Shown: positions 16,741 to 25,070, numbered from the stretch's first letter. The stretch is 30,250 nucleotides of DNA from Bacteroidota bacterium (GCA_026391755.1 JAPLDN010000345.1:1-30250), one strand, 5' to 3'. Notes: generated by a model from the sequence alone, not told the origin. Made by a program: numbers and translations.

Positions 16741-17442
16741 TTATCCTATGCGGCTTATCTTCCTGAGTGATTCATGGTCGAGAAGCCTCAATTCTTTTTC
16801 ATCAAACCTGATGATCCCTTCGCGCTCGAATGACCTGAGTATCTTAAGCGCACTGTCGCGCGACATGGCTGAGAGGTCGGCAAGATCCTGCTTGCTCAGA
16901 AGCATTGGAAAATGATCCGATTCAAAGATCTCTTCGAAAAGGTAAAGTAGTGAATCGGCCATTCTTCCGGGCATCTGTTTCTGGGTCAGGTAAAGCAAAC
17001 GGTTATACACATTCAGGGTATTAAGGCTGAAGTCTTTCATGAACTCTTCGGCGAAATGATTGTTCCGGCGAATGATTTCCTTGAAAACATTCATATCAAT
17101 AAAGCAAACCGATGATTCCATCAACGCCATCACTGTATAATGGTGCATCTGGTCCAGGTAAATGCCGGGTCCCCCAATAAATTTTGTCGGTCTGACGATA
17201 CGCAATATGGAATTCCTGTTTTCTATGCCTTCAAGATATAGCTTGGCCATGCCTGAGTTCAAAGAAATAACGTGGGTCATCTGGGTCCCCTGTTTGCGAA
17301 TGGTCTCACCGGATTTGAACACCACATTAAGCCTGCTCTTTTCAATCATTTCAAGTTCGTCCTGGTTTAACAAACTGAAAAGATTTGATTTACATGAGCA
17401 GTTTACGCAGCTCATCGCGGGTTTTTCAAGGTATTCCAACAT
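16741..17442 (-). CDS. Crp/Fnr-family regulator with FNR-like cysteines
   Basis: The 233-residue protein has a cyclic-nucleotide-binding-like sensor domain (~20-140), a dimer helix and a C-terminal winged helix-turn-helix (~165-220, LSKQDLADLSAMSRDSALKILRSFEREG). The N-terminus has Cys12, Cys15 and Cys17 (SCVNCSC) and Cys113 sits in MESSVCFID, the place of E. coli FNR Cys122 (SMVCEIP). This suggests a redox- or oxygen-sensing iron-sulfur cluster, although the third N-terminal Cys is closer than in E. coli FNR. The recognition helix lacks the ExxSR of E. coli FNR. The gene is divergent from the ferredoxin/NrfD operon, and an FNR-type palindrome lies in between, close to its own start. Met10 could be an alternative start that keeps the cysteines. 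Confidence 0.88.
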   Translation of the reverse strand: MLEYLEKPAMSCVNCSCKSNLFSLLNQDELEMIEKSRLNVVFKSGETIRKQGTQMTHVISLNSGMAKLYLEGIENRNSILRIVRPTKFIGGPGIYLDQMHHYTVMALMESSVCFIDMNVFKEIIRRNNHFAEEFMKDFSLNTLNVYNRLLYLTQKQMPGRMADSLLYLFEEIFESDHFPMLLSKQDLADLSAMSRDSALKILRSFEREGIIRFDEKELRLLDHESLRKISRIG

Positions 17443-17446
17443 AAGA

Positions 17447-17454
17447 CAAAAATA
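17447..17454 (-). promoter_or_regulatory. Candidate -7 element for the FNR-like gene
   Basis: TATTTTTG on the minus strand matches the Bacteroidota -7 consensus TAnnTTTG. It ends five bases before the ATG, so a transcript would be nearly leaderless or use Met10. The FNR-type palindrome lies just upstream, over the -33 region. Confidence 0.4.
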
Positions 17455-17462
17455 ATAAATTA

Positions 17463-17476
17463 TTGATATATGTCAA
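17463..17476. promoter_or_regulatory. FNR/CRP-type palindromic operator
   Basis: TTGATATATGTCAA is a TTGA-N6-TCAA palindrome close to the FNR consensus TTGAT-N4-ATCAA. It lies 20 bases upstream of the FNR-like gene and ~205 bases upstream of the ferredoxin gene. Relative to the candidate -7 element at 17494 it is centred near -40, an activating position. Relative to the regulator's own promoter it would cover -33, a repressing position. Confidence 0.6.
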
Positions 17477-17493
17477 TCAAAGACAGGTTTTTT

Positions 17494-17501
17494 TACCTTT
17501 G
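17494..17501 (+). promoter_or_regulatory. Candidate -7 element for the ferredoxin/NrfD operon
   Basis: TACCTTTG matches TAnnTTTG. No TTTG -33 element is seen; the FNR-type palindrome occupies that region, as expected for an activator-dependent promoter. The leader would be ~175 bases. A second match, TAACTTTG, lies at 17576-17583 and could be an alternative promoter. Confidence 0.45.
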
Positions 17502-17681
17502 GATATAGGAAAAGAAGCCGGAATTTTCTATGAATATCTCTTATAAGGGACGCAAGGTGTAATTGAATGTAGGAGTAACTTTGCAAAGGATGAAACCGGG
17601 CATATCAGTTCTTTTAACTGAGCTGCCAGGATGAATGATTCAAATTTCTAAGACACCAAATAAATTCCACAAAGTATCGAT

Positions 17682-18635
17682 ATGAAGGACAACAATTCAT
17701 CGAGAAGAAAGTTTCTGAAACTAGGCCTGGCAGCAGGCGCTACAGCTCTTATCGGGGCTGGCGGAAAGGCTTTATCAGCTGTTTCCAATCCTGAGGCAGG
17801 CAGCAAAGAAACAGGTGAGAAAGTCAAGCTGCTGTCCCCTGACGGCACGCTTGTTGAAGTTGACAAAGGTCATTGCCATGCCTGCCCTGCTACGGGGAAG
17901 GAAGCCCGGCAGGGTATTCCGAATAAAAAAATGGTTATGGTAGTAGACCTTGCCCGTTGCAGGAATGCAAGGAAGTGCCTTGAAGGATGCCAGAGCATGC
18001 ACCACCTTCCTCCCAAGATAGAATGGATTAAATTCTTCCTGTTACGCGACAGCAAGGATACATCCCCTTACTGGTTCCCGAAACCCTGCTTCCAGTGCAA
18101 TAATCCTCCCTGTGTCAAAGTATGCCCGGTTGGGGCAACATTCAAGCGTACCGATGGTATTGTGCTTATCGACAACGACCGCTGTATAGGATGCAAATTC
18201 TGCATGGCCGCCTGTCCGTATTCTTCCAGGGTGTTCAATTGGGGCAACCCCGAACAGGATGCACTTCCTGAAGGGAAAAAGTATTCACCCGAAACAAGCT
18301 GGCCTCAGAAAGTCGGAACAGTCGGCAAATGCGATTTCTGTCCCGATATGGTGCGCCAGGGCAAACTGCCCTCCTGCGTGACATCCTGTCCCAACGGAGT
18401 CTATTTCTATGGCGACAAAAACGAAGACACTGTGACCAACGGTACCGAAACAGTAAGGTTCAGCGAACTCGTTCAGCAAAGGGCAGCCTACCGGTATATG
18501 GAAGAACTTGGTACTGAACCCGGGGTCTACTACCTGCCTCCGGTCAACCGTCTTTTCGACTATAAAGTAGGGTTCCAGGACCTGAAACCCGAAGAAATTA
18601 ATCTATACAAGAAAGAAGCCAACTTATCCGAATAA
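17682..18635 (+). CDS. Tat-exported four-cluster ferredoxin subunit (DmsB/PsrB/ActB-like) with one cluster ligand missing
   Basis: The 317-residue protein begins with a twin-arginine signal (SSRRKFLKLG, residues 6-15, then a hydrophobic Ala-rich segment), so it is exported folded. It has the four cysteine groups of DmsB/PsrB-type electron-transfer subunits: C93, C99, C103; C136, C139, C144, C148; C168, C171, C174, C178; and C217, C220, C232, C236. The first group reads CRNARKCLEGC, with Ala96 where the second Cys of CxxCxxCxxxC normally is, so one cluster probably is [3Fe-4S] or altered, as known for NarH and ActB. An extra CHAC (65-68) lies near the N-terminus. The NrfD-like gene follows after 11 bases. 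It likely passes electrons between the quinol subunit and a partner on the outer side of the inner membrane. Confidence 0.88.
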   Translation: MKDNNSSRRKFLKLGLAAGATALIGAGGKALSAVSNPEAGSKETGEKVKLLSPDGTLVEVDKGHCHACPATGKEARQGIPNKKMVMVVDLARCRNARKCLEGCQSMHHLPPKIEWIKFFLLRDSKDTSPYWFPKPCFQCNNPPCVKVCPVGATFKRTDGIVLIDNDRCIGCKFCMAACPYSSRVFNWGNPEQDALPEGKKYSPETSWPQKVGTVGKCDFCPDMVRQGKLPSCVTSCPNGVYFYGDKNEDTVTNGTETVRFSELVQQRAAYRYMEELGTEPGVYYLPPVNRLFDYKVGFQDLKPEEINLYKKEANLSE

Positions 18636-18646
18636 TCAGACCCAGC

Positions 18647-20887
18647 ATGGAATACAACAGCAAGACAATTAAGAATTATGAGGATTTCAAGCCTCAGCTT
18701 GAATCCATTGGCAGGTACGGGTATTTTTTCATCACCGCAATGGTTATGATTATCGCCTGGGGAACCTATGCTTTGTACACACAGTTATCGAAAGGCCAGG
18801 TGGTGACAGGCATGCGTGATTATGTGATCTGGGGCATTTATGATGCCAACTTCATTTTCTTCATCGGGATCAGTTACGCCGGAGCGCTTATTTCCGGGAT
18901 CCTGCACCTGATGAGGGTTGAATGGAGGCACCCTATATTGCGCATGGCCGAGACCATCACCGTTGTATCTACAATGATAGGCCCCAGTTATATTTTCCTG
19001 AGCATGGGCCGCCTCGAAAGGGTATGGCATATCCTTGTTTATGGCAGGATACAGTCACCCATCGTATGGGATGTATTTGCAATATCAACTTATCTTATCG
19101 GCAGTTTCATATTCCTCTACCTGGCCTGTGTGCGTGACCTGGCCTTTATGAGGGATCATCCTGTTGGAGTTGCAAAGTGGCGCAACAGTATTTACAAATT
19201 CATGAGTGCCAACTACCGCGATACACCTAAACAGCGCGAACTCCTCAACCAGCTGATCGACCTTATCTCCATCGTGATCATCCCTCTGGCCATCCTGGTG
19301 CACTCGGTCCTTGCATGGATTTTCGGGATGACCCTGAGGCCGGGCTGGCACAGCACTATTTTCGCACCTTATTTTGTTCTGGCTGCCATATATTCCGGAA
19401 CGGGAGTCCTGATAATCGTCATGTTCGTGTTCAGGAAGATCTACCACCTTGAAGCCCATATCACGAAGAACCACTTTACTTACCTGGGAATCCTGCTGAT
19501 GATACTGGGTGCGCTTTACGGATATTTCACCTTCAGCGAATACCTTACCAACTGGTACGGCAGTGTGAAATGGGACATGGAAGTGCTTTACAGGCTGTTT
19601 GACACTTCAACATACTGGTGGTGGTTCTTTTTCTCAGCGTTTATCGGAGTTTTACTTCCTATCATATTGATCGCCATGCCCAGGTTCAGGAGCATTAAAA
19701 CAATTGTCTTTGCAGCAACAATTGCAGTAACCGCTCTTTGGGTCAAACGTTACCTGATCATCATTCCCACACTTGAAACCCCTTTACTTCCGCTGCATGA
19801 CATAAGGCCCGAATTTGCAAGCTATTCGCCCAGCTGGGTTGAATGGTCTCTCACTGCAATGGGGATCGCGATCTGGCTGCTGTTGTTCTTCCTGTTCTCG
19901 AAATTCCTGCCTATCATACCGGTGGTAAGGGTTAATTCAGCCGATGAACGGGATTATTTCAAGCTCAGGAAACTGGCGAAAGAACGTATTCTGAGGCGCA
20001 TGATCAAAAAGACAAGAAAAGATAAAAGCGTGGTGGCCGGGATACTGATTCTGTTGATCCTGGCTTCATCTCTTGTCTGCCGTGCCGGAGATCCTGTACG
20101 TTCGAGGCTTAAACTGGAGTTCCTGAATAAATCGGGGACCCGGATACTTACAGCAAAACTCACAAGTAAAAAAGACGATCAGACTATCCCTCTTGAAGGC
20201 ATGCAGGTAAGTTTTTTCATCCAGGGAGGGAAAGACAAGGCCCTGTTAGGCAAAGGATCGACAGACGAAGCCGGCAAGGCAACTTTCACCCTGCCAGGCA
20301 AGCTGGATGCCCCGAGGAATAAGGAAGGGAAGTACAGCTATTCCGCGACGTTTGAAGGAAATAAAGAGTACGAGCCATCAGAATCTTCCGCAGAGATCCG
20401 TGATGTATTCATGAAGATCACCTTTGAGCAGAAAGACAGCGCAAAGCTCATCAGGCTGTTTGCGGCAGAAATCAACCAGAAAGGCGATTCCATCCCTGTC
20501 GACGGATCCACTGCCCTGTTTTATGTCCCGAGGACTTTTTCCTTATTGAAAATAGGCGAACAGCCCGTCAAAGCCGGGAATGCCGAACTTGATTTTCCCG
20601 TCACACTGCCCGGAGATTCTCTTGGGAACCTCACAATTGTCGCGAAATTTGAAGATAACGACAATTACGGCAGTGCCGAAGTGAGTGAAAACATGGCCTG
20701 GGGCAAACCACTTCCGCCCATGATGGTGATTAAACGCGGGCTCGGCGATACCAATGCCCCCCTCTGGATGGTATATACGCTTATTGTATTGCTGTCACTG
20801 GTATGGTTTCATTTTACTTATGCTATATTTACCATTTTCCGCATCAGGTATCTTGGGAACAAAGCTTTAAAAGAGGAACAGTCCTAA
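18647..20887 (+). CDS. NrfD/PsrC-like quinone-reactive membrane subunit with C-terminal Ig-like extension
   Basis: Residues ~20-430 form an NrfD/PsrC-type membrane domain of about ten helices, with MIGPSYIFLSMGRLERVWHI near the quinone-site region of the family. Such subunits oxidise or reduce menaquinone and exchange electrons with a four-cluster ferredoxin subunit, here encoded just upstream. NrfD proteins usually stop near 320-450 residues; this one has 746. After a basic linker, MIKKTRKDKSVVAGILILLI (from ~452) looks like a signal peptide, followed by about 200 periplasmic residues with two Ig-like beta modules (~480-690: TIPLEGMQVSFFIQGG; DEAGKATFTLPGKL; AKFEDNDNYGSAEVSEN) and a final helix (~703-728). 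The extension may dock the cytochrome c encoded next or reach the cell envelope. A past fusion with a secreted protein is likely. Confidence 0.85.
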   Translation: MEYNSKTIKNYEDFKPQLESIGRYGYFFITAMVMIIAWGTYALYTQLSKGQVVTGMRDYVIWGIYDANFIFFIGISYAGALISGILHLMRVEWRHPILRMAETITVVSTMIGPSYIFLSMGRLERVWHILVYGRIQSPIVWDVFAISTYLIGSFIFLYLACVRDLAFMRDHPVGVAKWRNSIYKFMSANYRDTPKQRELLNQLIDLISIVIIPLAILVHSVLAWIFGMTLRPGWHSTIFAPYFVLAAIYSGTGVLIIVMFVFRKIYHLEAHITKNHFTYLGILLMILGALYGYFTFSEYLTNWYGSVKWDMEVLYRLFDTSTYWWWFFFSAFIGVLLPIILIAMPRFRSIKTIVFAATIAVTALWVKRYLIIIPTLETPLLPLHDIRPEFASYSPSWVEWSLTAMGIAIWLLLFFLFSKFLPIIPVVRVNSADERDYFKLRKLAKERILRRMIKKTRKDKSVVAGILILLILASSLVCRAGDPVRSRLKLEFLNKSGTRILTAKLTSKKDDQTIPLEGMQVSFFIQGGKDKALLGKGSTDEAGKATFTLPGKLDAPRNKEGKYSYSATFEGNKEYEPSESSAEIRDVFMKITFEQKDSAKLIRLFAAEINQKGDSIPVDGSTALFYVPRTFSLLKIGEQPVKAGNAELDFPVTLPGDSLGNLTIVAKFEDNDNYGSAEVSENMAWGKPLPPMMVIKRGLGDTNAPLWMVYTLIVLLSLVWFHFTYAIFTIFRIRYLGNKALKEEQS

Positions 20888-20935
20888 CCTGAAACACATC
20901 AGACAAAAATTAAATATTAACAAAAATTCAAATCC

Positions 20936-20940
20936 GGAGG
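20936..20940 (+). promoter_or_regulatory. Shine-Dalgarno site of the cytochrome gene
   Basis: GGAGG lies five bases before ATG 20946 and selects it over a second in-frame ATG two codons later. Confidence 0.65.
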
Positions 20941-20945
20941 TTATT

Positions 20946-21344
20946 ATGAAAATGAAGAATGTAAGCCGCTTACTTGGACTATTTTTATTGCTGAACGCTG
21001 TTTGCCTTATTGCGTTTGCCCAAAAACCGGCAAAATGGGTTGCACCCGACAAGTACAAAACAATGAAAAATGCCAACCCGGCTGATGTAAGTACCGGCAA
21101 GGACCTTTTTGCCAAACATTGCAAATCCTGCCATGGCAAAGACGGATTGGGCGATGGCCCAAAAGCAGCAACTCTCGGTGTTTCCTGCGGAGATTTCACC
21201 TCAAAGGAATTCCAGTCTCAGACCGATGGGGAGATCTTTTATAAGATGACAACGGGCAGGGATAAGATGCCGGCTTTCGGTAAAACCATTGCCGAGGATA
21301 ATGAACGATGGGCGATTGTAAGTTATCTCAGGAAACTGAAATAA
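20946..21344 (+). CDS. Monohaem c-type cytochrome
   Basis: This 132-residue protein has a signal peptide (~1-26, ending LIAFAQ) and one haem-binding motif CKSCH (C59, C62, H63), followed by GKDGLGDGP, typical of class I cytochromes c. The distal methionine is probably in RDKMPAFG (~M108), and the C-terminal helix (ERWAIVSYLRKL) closes the fold. It is periplasmic and soluble, or lightly attached. It lies 58 bases after the NrfD-like gene without an obvious promoter in between, so it likely belongs to the same operon and carries electrons to or from the ferredoxin/NrfD pair, similar in principle to the monohaem subunit ActE of alternative complex III. No oxidase is encoded in this window. Confidence 0.9.
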   Translation: MKMKNVSRLLGLFLLLNAVCLIAFAQKPAKWVAPDKYKTMKNANPADVSTGKDLFAKHCKSCHGKDGLGDGPKAATLGVSCGDFTSKEFQSQTDGEIFYKMTTGRDKMPAFGKTIAEDNERWAIVSYLRKLK

Positions 21345-21411
21345 TTTGCCGGTCCTGATCTTGCCGGGGACCCGAACAGACTTTTAGTAAATACTTTCTT
21401 TCCCTAAAAAT

Positions 21412-21418
21412 AAAGGAG
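21412..21418 (+). promoter_or_regulatory. Shine-Dalgarno site of the DUF2339-like gene
   Basis: AAAGGAG lies eight bases before ATG 21427 and fixes the start of a protein with a hydrophilic N-terminus. Confidence 0.6.
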
Positions 21419-21426
21419 ATAGAACT

Positions 21427-23091
21427 ATGTCACAAACAGAAACAGCAGGAGCTCAGGAATTTGGGAAACTTTCCGAAAAACTGGCCCTTCTTGAAGAACG
21501 GCTCTCTGCTCTGGAAGAAAAAGTCAGTTCGGGTTCCCGTCAACAATCATTCATGGAAAGTATCGAGAATGCCGGGTTTTCAGGTGGTGAAACAGTATCT
21601 GTTGACGCATCGGCCATTGAATCAAACATTCTTGAATACGGATTATCATGGATAGGGATAGTTGTTCTGATGTTCGGGATTGGATTCCTGATGATGTTTA
21701 TCCAGAAGCAGGCTGGCAGTTACTTTTCCAGCCTCATCGGTTATGGTGCGGTTACCGGTGTCTACATCCTGTCGCGATATCTGAAAAATTCCCATGAGCA
21801 TCTTGCGTATATGCTCAATATAGGGACACATCTTTTACTGTATTATGTTACCATGCGATTGTTCTTCTTCAGCAGTCCGCAGGTAATCCCATTTAAGGAA
21901 GTCGTGGTTCTTCTTCTGATAATTGCCATCGCTTTCCAGATATACAGATCGGCCCTGATGAAGTCGGAACTTGTAGCCGCTATTGGCATATTTCTCATCC
22001 TCGTTACATCCGTACTCAGTGACATGACACATGAATCCCTGCTGCTGAACACCATCGTAGCCCTGGTTTCTCTCTGGCTGTTCTACCGTTATGGGTGGTG
22101 GAGGCAGATGATCTTTGCCATAATCACCGTGTACCTGACGCATATAGTATGGCTTATGGGCAATCCCATTATGGGGCACCCTGTTGGCGGGATACAGTCA
22201 CCCCAGTTCAACCTGGTGTACCTCTTTTCCTACGGAGTACTGTTTTCCCTGGCTCCCCTGGTAAAACAGGATGAACGCTTTAAAGCGAATGTTTACACTT
22301 CATCAGTGATAGTCAACGGGATCTTCTTTTTCATGACCCTTATGCTGGAAGTGTTGTTATTCTACATGAGAAATTACAGCGGGATCTTTGCAGGCGTATT
22401 CATTGCCTGCCTTGCTTATTCCATATTCCTTAAATTCAGGACCCAAAGGGTGTTTGATTCGGCCTTCTATGCCATCTTCAGCTTTCTTGCACTCAGCGCG
22501 GCGGTATACGGGTATACGGGTTTGCCGGGTGCATATTTTTTCCTCTCGCTTCAAAGTGTGCTTGTCGTATCATGGGCGCTATGGTTTCGCAGCCAGTTCA
22601 TTGTCGTGGTCAATACCATTCTTTTTGTAAGCATGCTGCTGGTATATATGGTTTCGGGAACATACCTCGATACGGTAAACTTCACTTTCGCGATCTCTGC
22701 ATTTCTCACAGCAAGACTCATCAACTGGCAGAAAATGCGCCTTGAACTGAAGACCGAGAATTTTCGTACGATTTACCTGGTTTGCCTGTTCTTTACTTTT
22801 GCCTTTGCCTTATATAAAGCAGTCCCCTCCCAGTATGTGACCCCGGCATGGACAGGGGCGTCAATATTATATTTTATCCTCAGCCTGGTCCTTAAAAACA
22901 GGAAGTACAGATGGATGGCCATCTTTATGCTGCTTGTCACAGCAGTATACCTGTTTGTGGTTGATCTTGCGCATATGGAAGCCGGCTACCGTGTGATCGC
23001 TTTCCTTTTTCTTGCAGTGGTGCTTTTCGGGACTTCCCTGTACTTTACCAAATTCCTGAGGAAAAAGAAGGTATCGGGTGCGGAGAAGTAA
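21427..23091 (+). CDS. DUF2339-like polytopic membrane protein
   Basis: The 554-residue protein begins with a short coiled coil (KLSEKLALLEERLSALEEKV, ~15-34), a linker, and then about 14-16 membrane helices from residue ~73 on, starting GLSWIGIVVLMFGIGFLMMF. This coiled coil plus Gly-rich first helix resembles the DUF2339 family of predicted membrane proteins, whose function is unknown. It follows the cytochrome gene by 82 bases on the same strand with its own ribosome binding site, so it is probably the last gene of the electron-transfer operon. It has no cofactor motif, and a role as an assembly factor or extra membrane subunit is speculation. Its 3' end faces the ABC-F gene with only 12 bases between stops. 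Confidence 0.7.
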   Translation: MSQTETAGAQEFGKLSEKLALLEERLSALEEKVSSGSRQQSFMESIENAGFSGGETVSVDASAIESNILEYGLSWIGIVVLMFGIGFLMMFIQKQAGSYFSSLIGYGAVTGVYILSRYLKNSHEHLAYMLNIGTHLLLYYVTMRLFFFSSPQVIPFKEVVVLLLIIAIAFQIYRSALMKSELVAAIGIFLILVTSVLSDMTHESLLLNTIVALVSLWLFYRYGWWRQMIFAIITVYLTHIVWLMGNPIMGHPVGGIQSPQFNLVYLFSYGVLFSLAPLVKQDERFKANVYTSSVIVNGIFFFMTLMLEVLLFYMRNYSGIFAGVFIACLAYSIFLKFRTQRVFDSAFYAIFSFLALSAAVYGYTGLPGAYFFLSLQSVLVVSWALWFRSQFIVVVNTILFVSMLLVYMVSGTYLDTVNFTFAISAFLTARLINWQKMRLELKTENFRTIYLVCLFFTFAFALYKAVPSQYVTPAWTGASILYFILSLVLKNRKYRWMAIFMLLVTAVYLFVVDLAHMEAGYRVIAFLFLAVVLFGTSLYFTKFLRKKKVSGAEK

Positions 23092-23103
23092 TACAAAGTC
23101 TTT

Positions 23104-24981
23104 TTATTCAAGGCTTTTTTCACTGAGTTCCATCCAGCGTTCAGTCTTGCTGTCTATAGCTGAGATCACAGCCGAAAAACGTTGTGATTTCTCCATCAGT
23201 TCCTGCTGATCAAGGGCTCCCGAACCAAGGGCGGTTACAAGGAGATCCTTTTCCTTTTCAAGTTCATGAATCTCTTTTTCCAGGGTTTCAAACTCAACTT
23301 TTTCCTTATAACTCAGCCCGGGTTTTTTTTGTTTATTCACTGCGGATGTGAGAGCGGCTTCCTTTAAGGCGCCGGCCCGGGCAAGGTTTGCCTGGCGTTT
23401 TCTGATGTCGGCCCATTCCCTGTACTGGCTGTAGTTCCCGGGAAAGTCCTTCAGAACAGCATTGCCTTCAAATACAAAGAGGTGGTCAACGATCTTATCC
23501 AGGAAGAAGCGGTCATGGGTGACTACCAGAACGCAACCCTGGAATGAAGCAAGGTAATCCTCCAGAATATTCAGGGTAAGTATGTCGAGGTCGTTGGTAG
23601 GTTCGTCAAGGATAAGGAAATTCGGGTTCTGCATTAAAACGGTTACCAGGTAAAGCCTTCTTTTTTCACCCCCGCTGAGTTTGTAAACGAACTGGTGGTG
23701 CATGGGATAAGGGAACATGAAATAGTTGAGGAATTGTGCTGCCGAAACTTTTTCACCATTGCTGAGCTGAACCAGATCGGCAATGTCTTTCACCACGTCG
23801 ATAACCCTTGTCTGCTCGTCAAATACAATCCCGTCCTGCCTGTAGTGGCCGAATTTGATGGTGCCGCCTGTCTCAACCGTCCCTTTCTGCGGGTGCAGCC
23901 TTGATGTGACGATATCGAGGAAGGTCGACTTGCCCGAGCCGTTCTTACCTATAATGCCGATTTTTTCACGGCGTTTGAAAATATATCCGAAATGATCCAG
24001 GATAGGCAGCTCGCCCCAGGAGAAGCTCACATCATGGATTTCCAGGATCTTTTTTCCCATCCTCTCCCCTTCCATCCCAAGGGTCATCTTACGATCCCAG
24101 GTCTTATTGGCTGCCTTTTCCTTCAGTTCGTAAAATGAATCTATACGGGCTTTGGATTTAGTCGTCCGTGCTTTAGGCATGCGCCTCATCCATTCGGCTT
24201 CAGTGCGCAGTATATTCCTTGCCTTCTCTGTCTCCTGGGTCTCAATTTCTCTACGTTCCTGCGACTTTTCAAGGAAATACTCGTAATTGCCCTTATGCCT
24301 GAACAGCCGCCCGTTTTCCATCTCAAGGATCTCGTCGCACACCCTGTTCAGGAAGTAACGGTCGTGCGTGACCATCAGCAGGGTTACCTGGTTTCGGGTG
24401 AGATATTCCTCAAGCCATTCTATCATATCGATGTCAAGATGGTTCGTCGGCTCATCGAGGATCAGAAAATCAGGTTCTGTGATCAGGGTCTTGGCCAGGG
24501 ACAAACGTTTCTTTTGTCCTCCCGACAAGGCTGAGACGGGCTGATGGAGGTTTGAAAGGCTGAGACGGGTCAGTATCTGTTTGATACGGTTTTCATAATC
24601 CCAGCCGTTAATGGCATCCATCCGCTCCATCGCTTTCGAAAGGAGGTCCCTGTCTGGTGATTCGAGTGCTTCCTCGTAATCGTGTATGGTTTTAAGTGTT
24701 TCGTTGGAAGTGGCATACACCTCGTCAAATACTGTGAGGCTCTCATTGAGTACAGGTTCCTGCCTGAGGTAAGCCATGCTGGCCTGGTTGAAGAGAGTGA
24801 CCGTGCCCCCGTCGGATGACTCTATGCCGTTTATGATGCTGAGAAGGGAGGTTTTACCGGCACCATTACCAGCTATCAGCGCCACTTTCTGGTACTGGTT
24901 GATGGAAAAGCTGATATTTTCAAACAGCACTTTTTCACCAAAATGGCGTGTCAGATTTTCTACCTGTAAAAGTGTGGGCAT
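23104..24981 (-). CDS. ABC-F family ATPase (Uup-like)
   Basis: The 625-residue protein has two soluble ABC domains and no membrane part. The first shows GNGAGKTSLL, LSGGQKKRLSLAKTL and LILDEPTNHLD; the second GKNGSGKSTFL, LSGGEKRRLYL and LILDEPTNDLD. Both Walker B glutamates are present. A charged linker (~240-300, EIETQETEKARNILRTEAEW) joins the domains, and the C-terminus (~540-625) is a predicted coiled coil (EKVEFETLEKEIHELEKEKD), the layout of Uup. ABC-F proteins act on ribosomes or nucleic acids: Uup in E. coli is linked to DNA transposon excision and ribosome function. Others give antibiotic resistance, but nothing here indicates that. It is probably monocistronic, with a -7 element 24 bases upstream. 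Confidence 0.92.
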   Translation of the reverse strand: MPTLLQVENLTRHFGEKVLFENISFSINQYQKVALIAGNGAGKTSLLSIINGIESSDGGTVTLFNQASMAYLRQEPVLNESLTVFDEVYATSNETLKTIHDYEEALESPDRDLLSKAMERMDAINGWDYENRIKQILTRLSLSNLHQPVSALSGGQKKRLSLAKTLITEPDFLILDEPTNHLDIDMIEWLEEYLTRNQVTLLMVTHDRYFLNRVCDEILEMENGRLFRHKGNYEYFLEKSQERREIETQETEKARNILRTEAEWMRRMPKARTTKSKARIDSFYELKEKAANKTWDRKMTLGMEGERMGKKILEIHDVSFSWGELPILDHFGYIFKRREKIGIIGKNGSGKSTFLDIVTSRLHPQKGTVETGGTIKFGHYRQDGIVFDEQTRVIDVVKDIADLVQLSNGEKVSAAQFLNYFMFPYPMHHQFVYKLSGGEKRRLYLVTVLMQNPNFLILDEPTNDLDILTLNILEDYLASFQGCVLVVTHDRFFLDKIVDHLFVFEGNAVLKDFPGNYSQYREWADIRKRQANLARAGALKEAALTSAVNKQKKPGLSYKEKVEFETLEKEIHELEKEKDLLVTALGSGALDQQELMEKSQRFSAVISAIDSKTERWMELSEKSLE

Positions 24982-25004
24982 GGCCTTCGCTGTTTAAGCG
25001 TTTG

Positions 25005-25012
25005 CAAATGTA
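25005..25012 (-). promoter_or_regulatory. Candidate -7 element for the ABC-F gene
   Basis: TACATTTG matches TAnnTTTG, 24 bases before the ATG at 24981. The upstream -33 position is occupied by the heptamer repeat at 25023-25070 and shows no TTTG. Confidence 0.45.
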
Positions 25013-25022
25013 AACGAATCCC

Positions 25023-25070
25023 GACATCCCACATCCCACATCTCACATCCGACATCTGACATCCGACATC
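25023..25070. repeat. Seven-unit heptamer repeat at the end of the patatin gene
   Basis: Six complete 7-bp units of type SACATCY and one partial unit follow one another without gaps on the plus strand. The patatin-like gene on the minus strand ends at its edge: the TGA (25069-25071) is formed from the repeat and one gene base. Unlike the copy at 12671 it has no inverted arm and would not fold strongly. Confidence 0.75.

Noticed and set aside
19085..19474. Minus-strand open frame of 129 codons within the NrfD gene
   Set aside because: It is the shadow of a well-supported membrane protein and has no recognisable domain or start signal.
21345..21426. Possible terminator GGTCC/GGACC between cytochrome and DUF2339-like genes
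   Set aside because: The stem is only five pairs with an 11-12 base loop and no adjoining T-run.
25023..25070. CRISPR-like array
   Set aside because: The units are 7 bp without spacers, and no cas gene is present; this is a short tandem repeat.
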